DNA from: Promicromonospora sp042731755
Lineage (GTDB): Bacteria; Actinomycetota; Actinomycetes; Actinomycetales; Cellulomonadaceae
Direction of reading: 5' to 3'
Length of the DNA stretch: 64,000 bases
NCBI RefSeq assembly: GCF_042731755.1
Contig: NZ_JBHWLR010000025.1
Span: 1 to 64,000 of the forward strand
The position numbers and the translations under genes were made by a program. The notes under the pieces were generated by a model. It worked only from the letters and a program-made list of their open reading frames with translations. It did no database searches and was not told the DNA's origin. Shown here piece by piece: positions 1 through 9,978 of this stretch (position 1 is its first letter; every line of letters begins with the position of its first letter).

Positions 1-72
1 CGGAAGCTTAGCCCCACAGCGCCGATGGTACTGCCCTGGTGACGGGGTGGGAGAGTAGGACGCCGCCGGACA
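1..72 (+). rRNA. rrf: 5S ribosomal RNA, 3' part
   Basis: The first 72 bases match the 3' half of an actinobacterial 5S rRNA: the GAAGCTTAGCCCCACAGCGC segment is followed by GATGGTACTGCCCTGG and the terminal GGGAGAGTAGGACGCCGCCG stretch. The 5' half lies outside the window, so this is the end of an rRNA operon read on the + strand. The 3' end at about 71-72 is placed by comparison with known 5S ends. A strong hairpin terminator follows within 13 bases. Confidence 0.93.
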
Positions 73-84
73 ACCATTCCCAGC

Positions 85-134
85 AAGGGGGTGGGGTGCC
101 CGACCAGAGATGGTCGGAGACACCCCACCCCCTT
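85..134 (+). terminator. rRNA operon terminator
   Basis: A 14-bp stem (85-98 with 121-134; AAGGGGGTGGGGTG and its complement) encloses a second 7-bp hairpin (CCGACCA 100-106 with TGGTCGG 111-117). The outer stem ends in a short T run. The position directly after the 5S gene makes it the transcription terminator of the rRNA operon. Confidence 0.85.
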
Positions 135-225
135 TCTGCATGCCCAAAACTGCCTCCCGTCTTCCGCTCTGTGGAATGCTGGTTCCGTCAGGCGACACGT
201 CTGGCGTTCCGACGGGGAGGGCGAC

Positions 226-972
226 GTGGCAGAACCTGGTGTGCAGTCCGTGGAGCGGGCGCTCGACCTGCTCGAGATCATGGCGTCGCTCGACGGCGAC
301 ACCGGCCTGAGCGAGCTGTCGGAGCAGTCCGGGCTGCCCCTGCCGACCATCCACCGGCTGATGCGCACGCTCGTCGCCCGCGGCTACGCCCGCCGGCTGC
401 CCTCACGCCGCTATGCGCTCGGCGCGCGGGTGATGGGCCTCGGCGAGGCGGCCGGCCGCCAGCTCGGCGCCGGCGCCCGCCTGCACCTGGCGCGCGTAGC
501 GCGGGAGCTGGGCGAGACCGCGAACCTGGCCATGCTCGACGGTGAGATGGCGGTGTACGTGGCGCAGGCGGCGTCGTCGCACTCCATGCGGATGTTCACC
601 GAGGTGGGGCGGCGCGTGCACCTGCACAGCACCGGTGTCGGCAAGGCGCTGCTGGGTGAGCTGCCCGAGGCCGTGGTGCGGGACATCGCCGCACGTGCCG
701 GGCTCGCTCCCGCGACCGATCGGACGATCACCGAGGTCGAGGCGCTGGTCGCCGCCGTCGGCGAGATCCGTGACCGCGGGTATGCGGTGGACGACGGCGA
801 GCAGGAGGTCGGCGTGCGGTGCTTCGCCGTCGTCGTGCCCGGGGTGCCCGTGCCTACCGCGCTGTCCGTGTCCGGGCCCGCTGCGCGGGTGTCGTTCGAG
901 TTCGGGGAGCGTGCCGTTCCGGTGCTGCAGGAGGTCGCACGGGAGATCGCCGCAGAGCTGTCCGGGGGCTGA
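226..972 (+). CDS. IclR-family transcriptional regulator
   Basis: A 248-aa IclR-type repressor/activator. The N-terminal winged helix-turn-helix (about residues 5-65) has the family pattern VQSVERALDLLEIM and LPLPTIHRLMRTL. The effector-binding domain follows, with the typical LHSTGVGKALL segment and a C-terminal GVRCFAVVVPG. The GTG start at 226 is chosen because the helix-turn-helix begins right after it and GGGAGG precedes it by 6 bases; a longer frame reaches back into the rRNA terminator and is not credible. The gene lies directly upstream of malate synthase and glycolate oxidase on the same strand, so it most likely controls glyoxylate/glycolate use. A candidate operator is present in front of aceB. 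The effector is unknown; glyoxylate or a related compound is an inference. Confidence 0.88.
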   Translation: MAEPGVQSVERALDLLEIMASLDGDTGLSELSEQSGLPLPTIHRLMRTLVARGYARRLPSRRYALGARVMGLGEAAGRQLGAGARLHLARVARELGETANLAMLDGEMAVYVAQAASSHSMRMFTEVGRRVHLHSTGVGKALLGELPEAVVRDIAARAGLAPATDRTITEVEALVAAVGEIRDRGYAVDDGEQEVGVRCFAVVVPGVPVPTALSVSGPAARVSFEFGERAVPVLQEVAREIAAELSGG

Positions 973-987
973 GCGGGCTCGGCCGCG

Positions 988-1026
988 TTGACCGGGCATC
1001 GTCGGGCACCTAGTGTTTTCACTAGG
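988..1026 (+). promoter_or_regulatory. aceB promoter with inverted repeat over the -10
   Basis: A sigma-70-like promoter can be read directly: TTGACC at 988-993, a 17-base spacer, and TAGTGT at 1011-1016. A perfect 7-bp inverted repeat CCTAGTG-tttt-CACTAGG (1009-1026) covers the -10 box, so a bound dimer would occlude RNA polymerase. No experimental support; base matches only. Confidence 0.55.
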
Positions 1027-1037
1027 AAGTATTTGGT

Positions 1038-1052
1038 TTCCGCATCGTGGAA
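1038..1052 (+). promoter_or_regulatory. candidate IclR operator upstream of aceB
   Basis: TTCCGC-ATC-GTGGAA is a 15-base near-perfect palindrome (one mismatch) 21 bases downstream of the -10 box and 39 bases before the aceB start. Short palindromes of this shape are typical IclR-family sites, and an IclR gene sits immediately upstream. Assignment to that regulator is inference. Confidence 0.5.
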
Positions 1053-1091
1053 TTCGAGCGGAGGCAAGCCGATCGACCAAAGGAACTCGAC

Positions 1092-2678
<1,587 letters not shown>

Positions 2679-2682
2679 CCGC

Positions 2683-2904
2683 CTTCGTTGAGTGCTGGGT
2701 GTTTTTTTTTTCCCCACCCCCCGGGCAAAAAACACCCAACACCCCAAAAAAGGAGGGAGGGGGGGGGACCTTCCCCGAAAGAGGTGTCCTGNNNNNNNNN
2801 NCTCCCCTTCCTACTCTCCCCCCGCTCCCCTTCCTTTTTGTGGGTTTTTTTTTTTTTTTTCCCCCCGTCCCGGGGAGAAAAAAACCCCCCAGCACTCAAC
2901 GAAG
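2683..2904. repeat. inverted repeat with an assembly gap in its centre
   Basis: Perfect 17-bp arms (CTTCGTTGAGTGCTGGG at 2683-2699 and its complement at 2888-2904) enclose homopolymer-rich sequence and ten Ns (2792-2801). The roughly 100 bases left of the gap resemble the reverse complement of the roughly 100 bases right of it: GTTTTTT/CCCC/GGG/AAAAAA blocks occur in the same order. The composition is unlike the rest of the window. The simplest reading is one hairpin at the end of aceB that sequencing read poorly from both sides. The same arm sequence recurs at 41361-41428. The bases between the arms should not be trusted. Confidence 0.75.
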
Positions 2905-2941
2905 GAGCGGAGGGCGAGGACCGTGCAACGAGGAGGTTGCC

Positions 2942-4414
2942 TTGGGTGTCAGCGAGTCAGGGTTGTCCGGTGTCATCCGCGAGCTGGTGGGCGCGCTCGG
3001 TGCGGAGCAGGTCGTCACGGACCGGCAGCGGCGGCGGACCTACGAGTGTGACGGCCTCGCCGCGTACCGCGTGATCCCCGGGGTCGTGGTCCTCGCCCGG
3101 GACGCCGCCGACGTCGCGACCACCGTGACGGCCTGCGCCCGGCACGGCGTGCCGTTCGTCGCGCGAGGGTCGGGCACGGGGCTGTCGGGCGGGGCGCTGC
3201 CGCACTCCGAGGGCGTGCTCGTGGTCATGTCGCAGATGCGGGCGGTCCGCGAGATCGACGCCGACAACCAGCGCGCCGTGGTCGACCCGGGGGTGATCAA
3301 CCTGCACCTCACGGCGGCGACCAGCCCCGACGGCTACTACTTCGCGCCGGACCCGTCCAGCCAGTCGGTGTGCTCGATCGGCGGGAACGTCGCCGAGAAC
3401 TCCGGCGGGGCGCACTGCCTCAAGTACGGCTTCACCACCAACCACGTCACGGGCGTGGACCTGGTCACGCCGGGCGGCGAGCAGGTCGAGATCGGCGGCA
3501 AGGCGCCGGACGCGCCCGGCTACGACCTGCTCGGCGCGCTCGTCGGCAGCGAGGGCACGCTCGGCGTGGTCACGGCGGCGACGGTGCGCCTGACCCGGCT
3601 GCCACAGGAGGTCCGCACCCTGCTCGCCGCCTTCCACACGATGGACGACGCCGGGGCCGCCACCTCCGCGATCATCGCGGCGGGCGTGATCCCCGCGGCG
3701 ATCGAGATGATGGACGCGCTCGCGATCGAGGCCGCGGAAGCCGCGGTGCACTGCGGCTACCCGCACGGGGCGGGCGCCGTGCTCGTGGTCGAGCTGGACG
3801 GTCCGGCGCCGGACGTCGCGGGGGAGTTCGACGACGTCGTGCGGCTGTGCGAGGCCGCCGGCGCGTTCGAGGTGCGGGTCGCGGCGGACGACGACGAGCG
3901 CGCCCTGATCTGGAAGGGCCGCAAGTCCGCGTTCGCCGCGGTCGGCCGCATCAGCCCGGACTACATCGTGCAGGACGGCGTGATCCCGCGGACGGCGCTG
4001 CCGCTCGTGCTGCGCCAGATCGCGGAGCTGGGCGAGAGCGCCGGCGTGCGAGTGGCGAACGTCTTCCACGCGGGCGACGGCAACCTGCACCCGCTCGTGC
4101 TGTTCGACGGCGCGGTCGAGGGCGCCGTGGAGCGGGCGGAGGCGGTGGCCGGCGGCATCCTCGACCTGTGCCTGGAGCACGGCGGGTCGATCACGGGCGA
4201 GCACGGCGTGGGCGCCGACAAGGCCAAGCACATGCCGCGCATGTTCACCGCCGACGACCTCGACACGATGCAGGCGGTGCGCTGCGCGTTCGACCCCGAC
4301 GGCATCTCCAACCCAGGAAAGGTGTTCCCGACGCCGCGCCTGTGCGGGGAGCGCCCGGGGCGGCACCAGGGCGCGCACCCCCTGGCGGAGTCCGGCGTGG
4401 CGGAGGTCTTCTGA
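2942..4414 (+). CDS. glcD: glycolate oxidase, FAD-binding subunit GlcD
   Basis: FAD-linked 2-hydroxyacid dehydrogenase that oxidises glycolate to glyoxylate, working with GlcE and the iron-sulfur subunit GlcF. The FAD_binding_4 (PCMH-type) domain has VPFVARGSGTGLSGGA near residue 70 and GGNVAENSGGAHCLKYG near residue 147. The C-terminal FAD-oxidase domain has NVFHAGDGNLHPL and the closing GGSITGEHGVGADK. The 490-residue length fits GlcD. The likely start is TTG 2942, because AGGAGG lies 5 bases upstream; no ATG or GTG lies in frame between the poorly sequenced repeat and the conserved domain. The stop overlaps the glcE start (ATGA), so the subunits are translationally coupled. A D-lactate or other 2-hydroxyacid substrate cannot be excluded. 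Confidence 0.9.
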   Translation: MGVSESGLSGVIRELVGALGAEQVVTDRQRRRTYECDGLAAYRVIPGVVVLARDAADVATTVTACARHGVPFVARGSGTGLSGGALPHSEGVLVVMSQMRAVREIDADNQRAVVDPGVINLHLTAATSPDGYYFAPDPSSQSVCSIGGNVAENSGGAHCLKYGFTTNHVTGVDLVTPGGEQVEIGGKAPDAPGYDLLGALVGSEGTLGVVTAATVRLTRLPQEVRTLLAAFHTMDDAGAATSAIIAAGVIPAAIEMMDALAIEAAEAAVHCGYPHGAGAVLVVELDGPAPDVAGEFDDVVRLCEAAGAFEVRVAADDDERALIWKGRKSAFAAVGRISPDYIVQDGVIPRTALPLVLRQIAELGESAGVRVANVFHAGDGNLHPLVLFDGAVEGAVERAEAVAGGILDLCLEHGGSITGEHGVGADKAKHMPRMFTADDLDTMQAVRCAFDPDGISNPGKVFPTPRLCGERPGRHQGAHPLAESGVAEVF

Positions 4415-5730
4415 TGGCGGACCTGCAGCGGCTCGGCGACGCGCTGTGGCAGCACGGGGGAGAAGTGCGGGAGGCAGGTCCGGGCGACGCCGTCGACGGG
4501 GTGCCCGCCACGGCGGTCGCTCGTCCGGCGTCGGCGGAGGGGGTGGCGGCCGTGCTGCACGAGGCGACCGCGCAGGGACTCGTCACCGTGGCGCGCGGGG
4601 CCGGCACGGCGCTCGACTGGGGCGCGCCGCCCGAGCGGGCCGACCTGATCCTGGACACCACCGGGCTGGACCGGCTCGTGGAGCACGGCGCGGGCGACCT
4701 CGTGGTGGTCGCGGAAGCCGGGCTGCCCGTCGCCGCGCTGTCGGAGACCGTCGGACGGGCCGCCCAGGAGCTGGTGGTGGACCTGGCGCCGGGCCGGCTC
4801 GCGGGCGGCTCCACCGTGGGCGGCATGCTGTCGACCGGCGCGTCCGGACCGCGCCGGCTGCAGCGCGGCGCCGTTCGCGACCTCGTGCTGGGCGCCACGG
4901 TCGTGCTCGCCGACGGCACGCGGGCTTCCTCGGGCGGCAAGGTGGTCAAGAACGTCGCCGGGTACGACCTCGCCAAGCTCCTGACCGGCGCGTACGGCAC
5001 CCTCGGTGTGGTGGTCCGGGCCGCGTTCCGGCTGCATCCGGCCCGGCCGGACCGGGCCTTCGTGGTCGGCTCCGGTCCGCTGGCCGACGTCGCCGCGCGG
5101 GCGCGGGACGTGGTCGCCTCGCAGCTCGCGCCCGCGGCGGTCGAGATCGACCGGCCCGCCGGGAGCGACGTCGCCGAGGTGGTGGTGCTGCTGGAGGGGA
5201 CGGCGGACGCCGTCGGGCAGCGGGCCGCCGCGGCCGCCGACCTGCTGGGCGGGCGGGTCCAGGCCGGGCCGCCGGTGTGGTGGGGCGAGCTGCCGGGCGC
5301 CGCGTGGGCCGGGCCTGGCGGGGTCGTTGCCGGGCGCGGGGGCTCGCCGGGCGCCGCCCTCGGGCAGCCGGGGCCGACCCTGGCCAAGGCGACCGCCACG
5401 CTCACCGGGGTGGCCGCCCTGCTGGCGGCGGCGCGGGACGCGGAGCAGCGGTACGACGTCGGGATCGCGCTGCGCGGGACCGCCGCCGGGGTGCTGCATG
5501 CCGCGGTGACGGGCTCGCCCGAGGCGACCGCGCTCGCCGTCGGGCACCTGCGGGCGGCCGCGCCCGGTCCGCGCGAGGGGACCGTGACCGTGCTGCGGGC
5601 GTCGCGCGAGGTGCGGGCGGCGCTGGACCCGTGGGGTCCCGTGGGCGGGTTGGACCTGATGCGGGCGATCAAGCGACAGCTCGATCCCGGGCGGAACCTG
5701 GCACCGGGCCGATTCGTGGGAGGCATCTGA
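4414..5730 (+). CDS. glcE: glycolate oxidase subunit GlcE
   Basis: Second FAD-binding_4 subunit of the glycolate oxidase complex, 438 aa. It shows the PCMH fold motifs ARGAGTALDWG (about residue 65), GRLAGGSTVGGMLSTGASGP (about 128) and GGKVVKNVAGYDLAKLLTGA (about 172), the last being characteristic of GlcE. The C-terminal half is rich in Ala/Gly/Pro and poorly conserved, as in other actinobacterial GlcE proteins. ATG 4414 overlaps the glcD stop by one base and the stop overlaps the glcF start (ATGA at 5728-5732). Coupled translation of glcD-glcE-glcF implies equimolar subunits. Confidence 0.88.
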   Translation: MADLQRLGDALWQHGGEVREAGPGDAVDGVPATAVARPASAEGVAAVLHEATAQGLVTVARGAGTALDWGAPPERADLILDTTGLDRLVEHGAGDLVVVAEAGLPVAALSETVGRAAQELVVDLAPGRLAGGSTVGGMLSTGASGPRRLQRGAVRDLVLGATVVLADGTRASSGGKVVKNVAGYDLAKLLTGAYGTLGVVVRAAFRLHPARPDRAFVVGSGPLADVAARARDVVASQLAPAAVEIDRPAGSDVAEVVVLLEGTADAVGQRAAAAADLLGGRVQAGPPVWWGELPGAAWAGPGGVVAGRGGSPGAALGQPGPTLAKATATLTGVAALLAAARDAEQRYDVGIALRGTAAGVLHAAVTGSPEATALAVGHLRAAAPGPREGTVTVLRASREVRAALDPWGPVGGLDLMRAIKRQLDPGRNLAPGRFVGGI

Positions 5731-7094
5731 TGACCGAGGCGAAGCCGGACCTGCTGGGCTCCTTCGACGGGCCGGGGTCCGACGGGCCAGGCATCGACAG
5801 GGGTGCCTTCGACGGGCACCACCCGCCCGCCCGGGAGCTGGTGGACGACTGCGTGCACTGCGGGTTCTGTCTGCCCGCGTGCCCCACCTACTCGCTGTGG
5901 GGCGAGGAGATGGACTCCCCGCGCGGCCGGATCCACCTCATGAAGCAGGGGCTGGAGGGCGAGCCGATGTCGGCGTCGCTCGTCCAGCACGTCGACGCGT
6001 GCCTCGGCTGCATGGCGTGCGTGACGGCGTGCCCGTCGGGGGTGCAGTACGACAAGCTCGTCGAGGCGACCCGGCAGCAGGTCGAGCGGCGCGGCGCCGA
6101 GCACCGGACGCGGGGGCAGCGGCTGCTTCGGTCGGCGGTCTTCGCGCTGTTCCCGCGGCCGGAGCGGCTGCGGCGCGTGCTCCCGCTGCTCGCGGCGTAC
6201 CAGCGGTCGGGGCTGTCGCGGCTGGCGCGTCCGGTGCTGGCCCGGATGTCGCCGACGCTGGCGACGATGGAGGCGATCGCGCCGCCGGTGGGCCCGCGCA
6301 TCCCGGTGCCGGCGCTCGTTCCCGCCGTGGGCGAGCGGCGGATGACGGTCGGGCTGCTGCTGGGCTGCGTGCAGCGGGAGTTCTACCCCGGGGTCAACGC
6401 GGCGACGGCGCGGGTGCTCGCGGCGGAGGGCTGCGACGTCGTCGTGCCGCCGGACCAGGGGTGCTGCGGCGCGCTGTCCGTGCACGCCGGGCGCGAGGCC
6501 GAGGGGCTGGACTACGCCCGGGCGCTGATCGACGCGTTCGCGGACGCCGGCGTGGAGCGGATCGTGGCGAACTCGGCCGGGTGTGGCTCCACGATGAAGG
6601 ACTACGCGGACCTGCTGGCGGACGACCCGGAGCACGCCGAGCGTGCCGCTGCCTTCGCGGACCGGACCCGGGACGTCTCCGAGGTGCTGGCGGAGCTGGA
6701 GCCCGTCGCGCCGCGGCATCCGCTGCCGCTGACAGTGGCCTACCACGACGCCTGCCACCTGCGGCACGCGCAGGGCGTCAAGGCCCAGCCGCGCGCGGTG
6801 CTCGCGACGATCCCGGGGCTCGTGGTCAGGGAGATCGGCGAGGGCGACATGTGCTGCGGGTCGGCCGGCATCTACAACCTGACGAACCCGGAGCCGGCGC
6901 GCGAGCTGGGCGACCGCAAGGCCGCCCACGTGGCGGCGACCGGCGCCGAGCTGCTGGTCACGTCCAACCCGGGCTGCCTGCTGCAGATCACCGACGCGCT
7001 GTCCCGGCAGGGGCGAGCCATGCCGACGGCGCACCTGGTGCTGGTGCTGGACGCGTCGCTGCGCGGTGCCGGCCCGGAGGAGCTGCTGGGCTGA
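5730..7094 (+). CDS. glcF: glycolate oxidase iron-sulfur subunit GlcF
   Basis: Iron-sulfur electron-transfer subunit, 454 aa. Two ferredoxin-type 4Fe-4S motifs lie near residues 38-50 (CVHCGFCLPACP) and 91-101 (CLGCMACVTACP). Two CCG domains follow, with QGCCGALSVHAG (about residue 247) and the second GDMCCGSAGIYN (about 373) preceded by YHDACHLRHAQG. These cysteine-rich domains bind further Fe-S or heterodisulfide-type centres and pass electrons to the membrane quinone pool. Last gene of the aceB-glcDEF group; a 66-bp palindrome follows 18 bases after the stop. ATG 5730 overlaps the glcE stop. Confidence 0.92.
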   Translation: MTEAKPDLLGSFDGPGSDGPGIDRGAFDGHHPPARELVDDCVHCGFCLPACPTYSLWGEEMDSPRGRIHLMKQGLEGEPMSASLVQHVDACLGCMACVTACPSGVQYDKLVEATRQQVERRGAEHRTRGQRLLRSAVFALFPRPERLRRVLPLLAAYQRSGLSRLARPVLARMSPTLATMEAIAPPVGPRIPVPALVPAVGERRMTVGLLLGCVQREFYPGVNAATARVLAAEGCDVVVPPDQGCCGALSVHAGREAEGLDYARALIDAFADAGVERIVANSAGCGSTMKDYADLLADDPEHAERAAAFADRTRDVSEVLAELEPVAPRHPLPLTVAYHDACHLRHAQGVKAQPRAVLATIPGLVVREIGEGDMCCGSAGIYNLTNPEPARELGDRKAAHVAATGAELLVTSNPGCLLQITDALSRQGRAMPTAHLVLVLDASLRGAGPEELLG

Positions 7095-7112
7095 GCCTCG
7101 CCCGCGGGCATT

Positions 7113-7178
7113 GAGTTCGGTCGGTTGCGCTGAGATCGGTCGATCAATCGACCGATCTCGGCGCAACCGACCGAACTC
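7113..7178. repeat. 66-bp palindrome, family A copy 1
   Basis: Left arm begins GAGTTCGGTCGGTTGCGC and the right arm mirrors it. Of 33 possible pairs, 31 are Watson-Crick, one is G.T (7131/7160), and the two centre bases are unpaired. It stands 18 bases after glcF. An equally long copy with compensating changes is at 22902-22967. No T run follows, so it is not a classical terminator. Confidence 0.9.
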
Positions 7179-7278
7179 GAACTGGGGTCCGCGGACGCAC
7201 ACGTCACATCCTTTCGACCCCGGGAGACGACGGCTCCCGTGGGAGAATGTTCGGGCATCTGTCATCGAAGGGAACACC

Positions 7279-9978
7279 GTGAACGAAACGCCCCGTGACC
7301 AGGGGAACGACCGCGAGGGCGACCGCCGCGGCGAGCGCAAGGGCGCCTACCGCAACGACGGCCCGCGTCGCGACGACCGGGGCGGTGAGCGCGGTGGAGA
7401 CCGGGGCCGCCGGTATGACGGCGCCCGCGGCGGCAGCGCGCCCCGGCGCGACGACGACCGGCCGCGCCGGTCCTCCGACGACCGTGGCGGCGACCGGCCG
7501 CGTCGTGACGACCGCGGCGGCGACCGTCCGTTCCGGAGCGGAGGCGACGACCGTCCCCGCCGTTCGTACGGCGAGCGGGACAACCGGGGTTCGTACGGCG
7601 AGCGGGACAACCGGGCCGGCCGCGACGACCGCGGTGCCCGTCCGTTCCGTGGTGGGGACGGCGACCGTCCGCGCCGGTACGAGGACCGGGACAATCGCGG
7701 GGGCGACCGTCCCGCGCGCCGCGACGACGGCCCCCGCCGGTCCTTCGGCGACCGCGACGACCGTCCGCAGCGTTCCTTCAACGACCGCGGTGGCGACCGG
7801 CCCCGCCGGAACTTCGACGACCGGGGCGACAACCGTCCGGCGCGTCAGGGCGACGACCGGCCCCGCCGGTCCTTCGGTGACCGGGACGACCGTCCGCAGC
7901 GTTCGTTCAACGACCGTGACGACCGTCCGCGTCGGTCCTTCGAGGACCGTGGTGGTGACCGTCCGCGTCGTGACGACCGTAGTGGCGACCGTCCCTTCCA
8001 GCGTGGTGGTGACGACCGTCCGCGTCGTTCGCACGGTGACCGGGACGACCGTCCGCAGCGTTCGTTCAACGACCGTGACGACCGTCCTCGTCGGTCCTTC
8101 GAGGACCGTGGTGGTGACCGTCCGCGTCGTGACGACCGTGGTGGCGACCGGCCGTACCAGCGCGGTGGCGACGACCGCCCACGTCGTTCGTACGGAGACC
8201 GGGACGACCGTTCCCAGCGTTCGTTCAACGACCGCGACGACCGGGGCGCCCGTGACGGCCGCGGCCGCGACGACCGCCCGCAGCGTTCGTTCAACGACCG
8301 TGGTGGTGACCGTCCGCGTCGTGACGACCGTGGTGGCGACCGGCCGTACCAGCGTGGCGGCGACGACCGTCCGCGCCGCTCCTACGGTGACCGCGACGAC
8401 CGTGGCGCCCGCGACAGCCGCGGTGCGCAGGCCGGCGGCGCCCGCTCGTTCCAGGGGAACGACGGCGACCGGCCCCGCCGGTCCTTCGACGACCGTGGTG
8501 GTGACCGTCCGCGCCGTGACGACAGGGGCGGCGACCGGCCCCGTCGTGACGACAGGGGCGGCGACCGGCCCCGTCGTGACGACCGCGGCGGCAGCCGCCC
8601 GCGCAACGACGACCGCGGTGGCGACCGTCAGCGCCGTTCGTTCGGCGACCGCGACGACCGGCCCCGCCCGGAGAACCACGAGGAGCGTGAGGAGCGCGCT
8701 CCCCGCGCCCCCGAGCCGGAGATCGCCGAGGACGCCTCGTTCAGCCAGCTCGACCGCGACGTCCGCTCGCGTCTGCGCGGCCTGAGCAAGGACCACGCCG
8801 AGTACGTGGGGCTGCACCTGGTGATGGCGGGCCGGCTGCTCGACGTCGACCCGGAGCGTGCCTACGAGCACACCCAGGCCGCGGTGCGTGGCGCCGGCCG
8901 CATCGACATCGTGCGTGAGGCCGCCGGCATCGCCGCGTACCACACCAACCGGTACGCGGAGGCGCTGCGCGAGCTGCGCACCGTCCGCCGGCTGAACGGC
9001 TCGTCGGAGCACCTGCCGATCATGGCCGACGCCGAGCGCGGCCTCGGCCGTCCGGAGCGCGCCCTGGCGCTCGCGGCCTCGGAGGAGGCGGCGACGCTGG
9101 ACGCGACCGGCCGCATCGAGCTCGCGATCGTGGCGAGCGGCGCCCGCTCGGACCTGGGCGAGCACGACGCCGCCCTGGCCGTGCTGGACAAGGTCTCGGC
9201 CGAGGACGCCCAGGGCGACCTCGGGGTGCGCGTGGTGCAGGCGCGGGCCGTGGCGCTCGAGGCCGCGGGCCGGGCCGACGAGGCCGCCGCGCTCCTGGCG
9301 TCGGTCGACAGCGAGGCCCTCGAGCGGGCGATCGGCGCGCAGACGCCGGACGAGGACATCACCGTGTTCGACGTCGAGGAGGACGCGGCGATCGCCGAGC
9401 AGGAGTACGCCGCGGAGCACCCGGAGGAGTTCGCGGACGACGAGGACTCGGACGACGAGGACCCGATTGAGGGCGACGACGAGGACGAGGACGAAGAGGA
9501 CGAGGAATCCGCTGACTCGGCCGATTCCGAGGACTCCCCGGAATCCGCTGACTCGGCTGACTCGGCTGACTCAGCTGACTCGGCCGACTCGGCTGATTCC
9601 GCCGACTCCCCCGACTCAGCTGATTCCGCCGACGAGGACGACGAGGACGACGAGGAATCGGACGACGACTCTCACCGCGACGAGTCCGACGACGACCAGT
9701 CCGACCGCGACGAGGCCGGTGCCGACGAGCCCGAGGCGGACGCCGTCGACGAGCCGAGTGCCGCCGAGTCCGACGAGGCCTCGGATGCTCCGTCGACCGG
9801 AGCGACCGACGCGTCGCCCGCGACCGAGGTGACGGAGACCGAGGTGACCGCGACCGAGGTGACCGCGACCGAGGTGACGACGTCTGCGTCCGAGGCGACC
9901 GCCACCGACGCGGCCGACGCCGAGGGCGAGCCGGCCGCTGAGGGCGACCGGTCCGGCGTCGGGCAGGAGAAGGAGTGA
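7279..9978 (+). CDS. TPR protein with giant Arg/Asp/Gly repeat region and acidic tail
   Basis: An 899-aa protein in three parts. Residues about 10-475 are an extremely repetitive, highly charged, probably disordered region of units such as GGDRPRRDDR, DDRPQRSFNDR and DDRPRRSFEDR. Residues about 485-685 form a helical TPR-like domain (LRGLSKDHAEYVGLHLVMAG, DPERAYEHTQAAVRGAGR). The tail is very acidic, with SAD repeats, DEDDEDDEESDDD and TEVTATEVT units. GTG 7279 follows GAAGGGA by 5 bases; nothing conserved lies upstream. The TPR domain corresponds to the conserved protein that precedes the HAD gene in actinobacteria (Rv1691-type); the repeat region is the expanded part. The RGG/RDR-like composition suggests RNA binding or condensate formation, which is inference. 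It overlaps the next gene by 4 bases (GTGA). Confidence 0.85.
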   Translation: MNETPRDQGNDREGDRRGERKGAYRNDGPRRDDRGGERGGDRGRRYDGARGGSAPRRDDDRPRRSSDDRGGDRPRRDDRGGDRPFRSGGDDRPRRSYGERDNRGSYGERDNRAGRDDRGARPFRGGDGDRPRRYEDRDNRGGDRPARRDDGPRRSFGDRDDRPQRSFNDRGGDRPRRNFDDRGDNRPARQGDDRPRRSFGDRDDRPQRSFNDRDDRPRRSFEDRGGDRPRRDDRSGDRPFQRGGDDRPRRSHGDRDDRPQRSFNDRDDRPRRSFEDRGGDRPRRDDRGGDRPYQRGGDDRPRRSYGDRDDRSQRSFNDRDDRGARDGRGRDDRPQRSFNDRGGDRPRRDDRGGDRPYQRGGDDRPRRSYGDRDDRGARDSRGAQAGGARSFQGNDGDRPRRSFDDRGGDRPRRDDRGGDRPRRDDRGGDRPRRDDRGGSRPRNDDRGGDRQRRSFGDRDDRPRPENHEEREERAPRAPEPEIAEDASFSQLDRDVRSRLRGLSKDHAEYVGLHLVMAGRLLDVDPERAYEHTQAAVRGAGRIDIVREAAGIAAYHTNRYAEALRELRTVRRLNGSSEHLPIMADAERGLGRPERALALAASEEAATLDATGRIELAIVASGARSDLGEHDAALAVLDKVSAEDAQGDLGVRVVQARAVALEAAGRADEAAALLASVDSEALERAIGAQTPDEDITVFDVEEDAAIAEQEYAAEHPEEFADDEDSDDEDPIEGDDEDEDEEDEESADSADSEDSPESADSADSADSADSADSADSADSPDSADSADEDDEDDEESDDDSHRDESDDDQSDRDEAGADEPEADAVDEPSAAESDEASDAPSTGATDASPATEVTETEVTATEVTATEVTTSASEATATDAADAEGEPAAEGDRSGVGQEKE

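Noticed and set aside
2701..2887. Poly-T and poly-A runs after aceB as a classical rho-independent terminator
   Set aside because: The bases around the N-gap are unreliable; a hairpin exists, but the T runs cannot be trusted.
7500..8650. Repetitive stretch considered as a CRISPR array or satellite
   Set aside because: Units are of variable length, in frame, without conserved spacers, and no cas genes are present. It is a protein repeat.
7204..9420. Minus-strand and third-frame repeat proteins across the Arg/Asp/Gly repeat gene (for example Val/Thr/Ala-rich frames)
   Set aside because: They arise from the repetitive DNA of the + strand gene. Only the + frame with GTG 7279 has a ribosome-binding site, a TPR domain and an overlap with the next gene.
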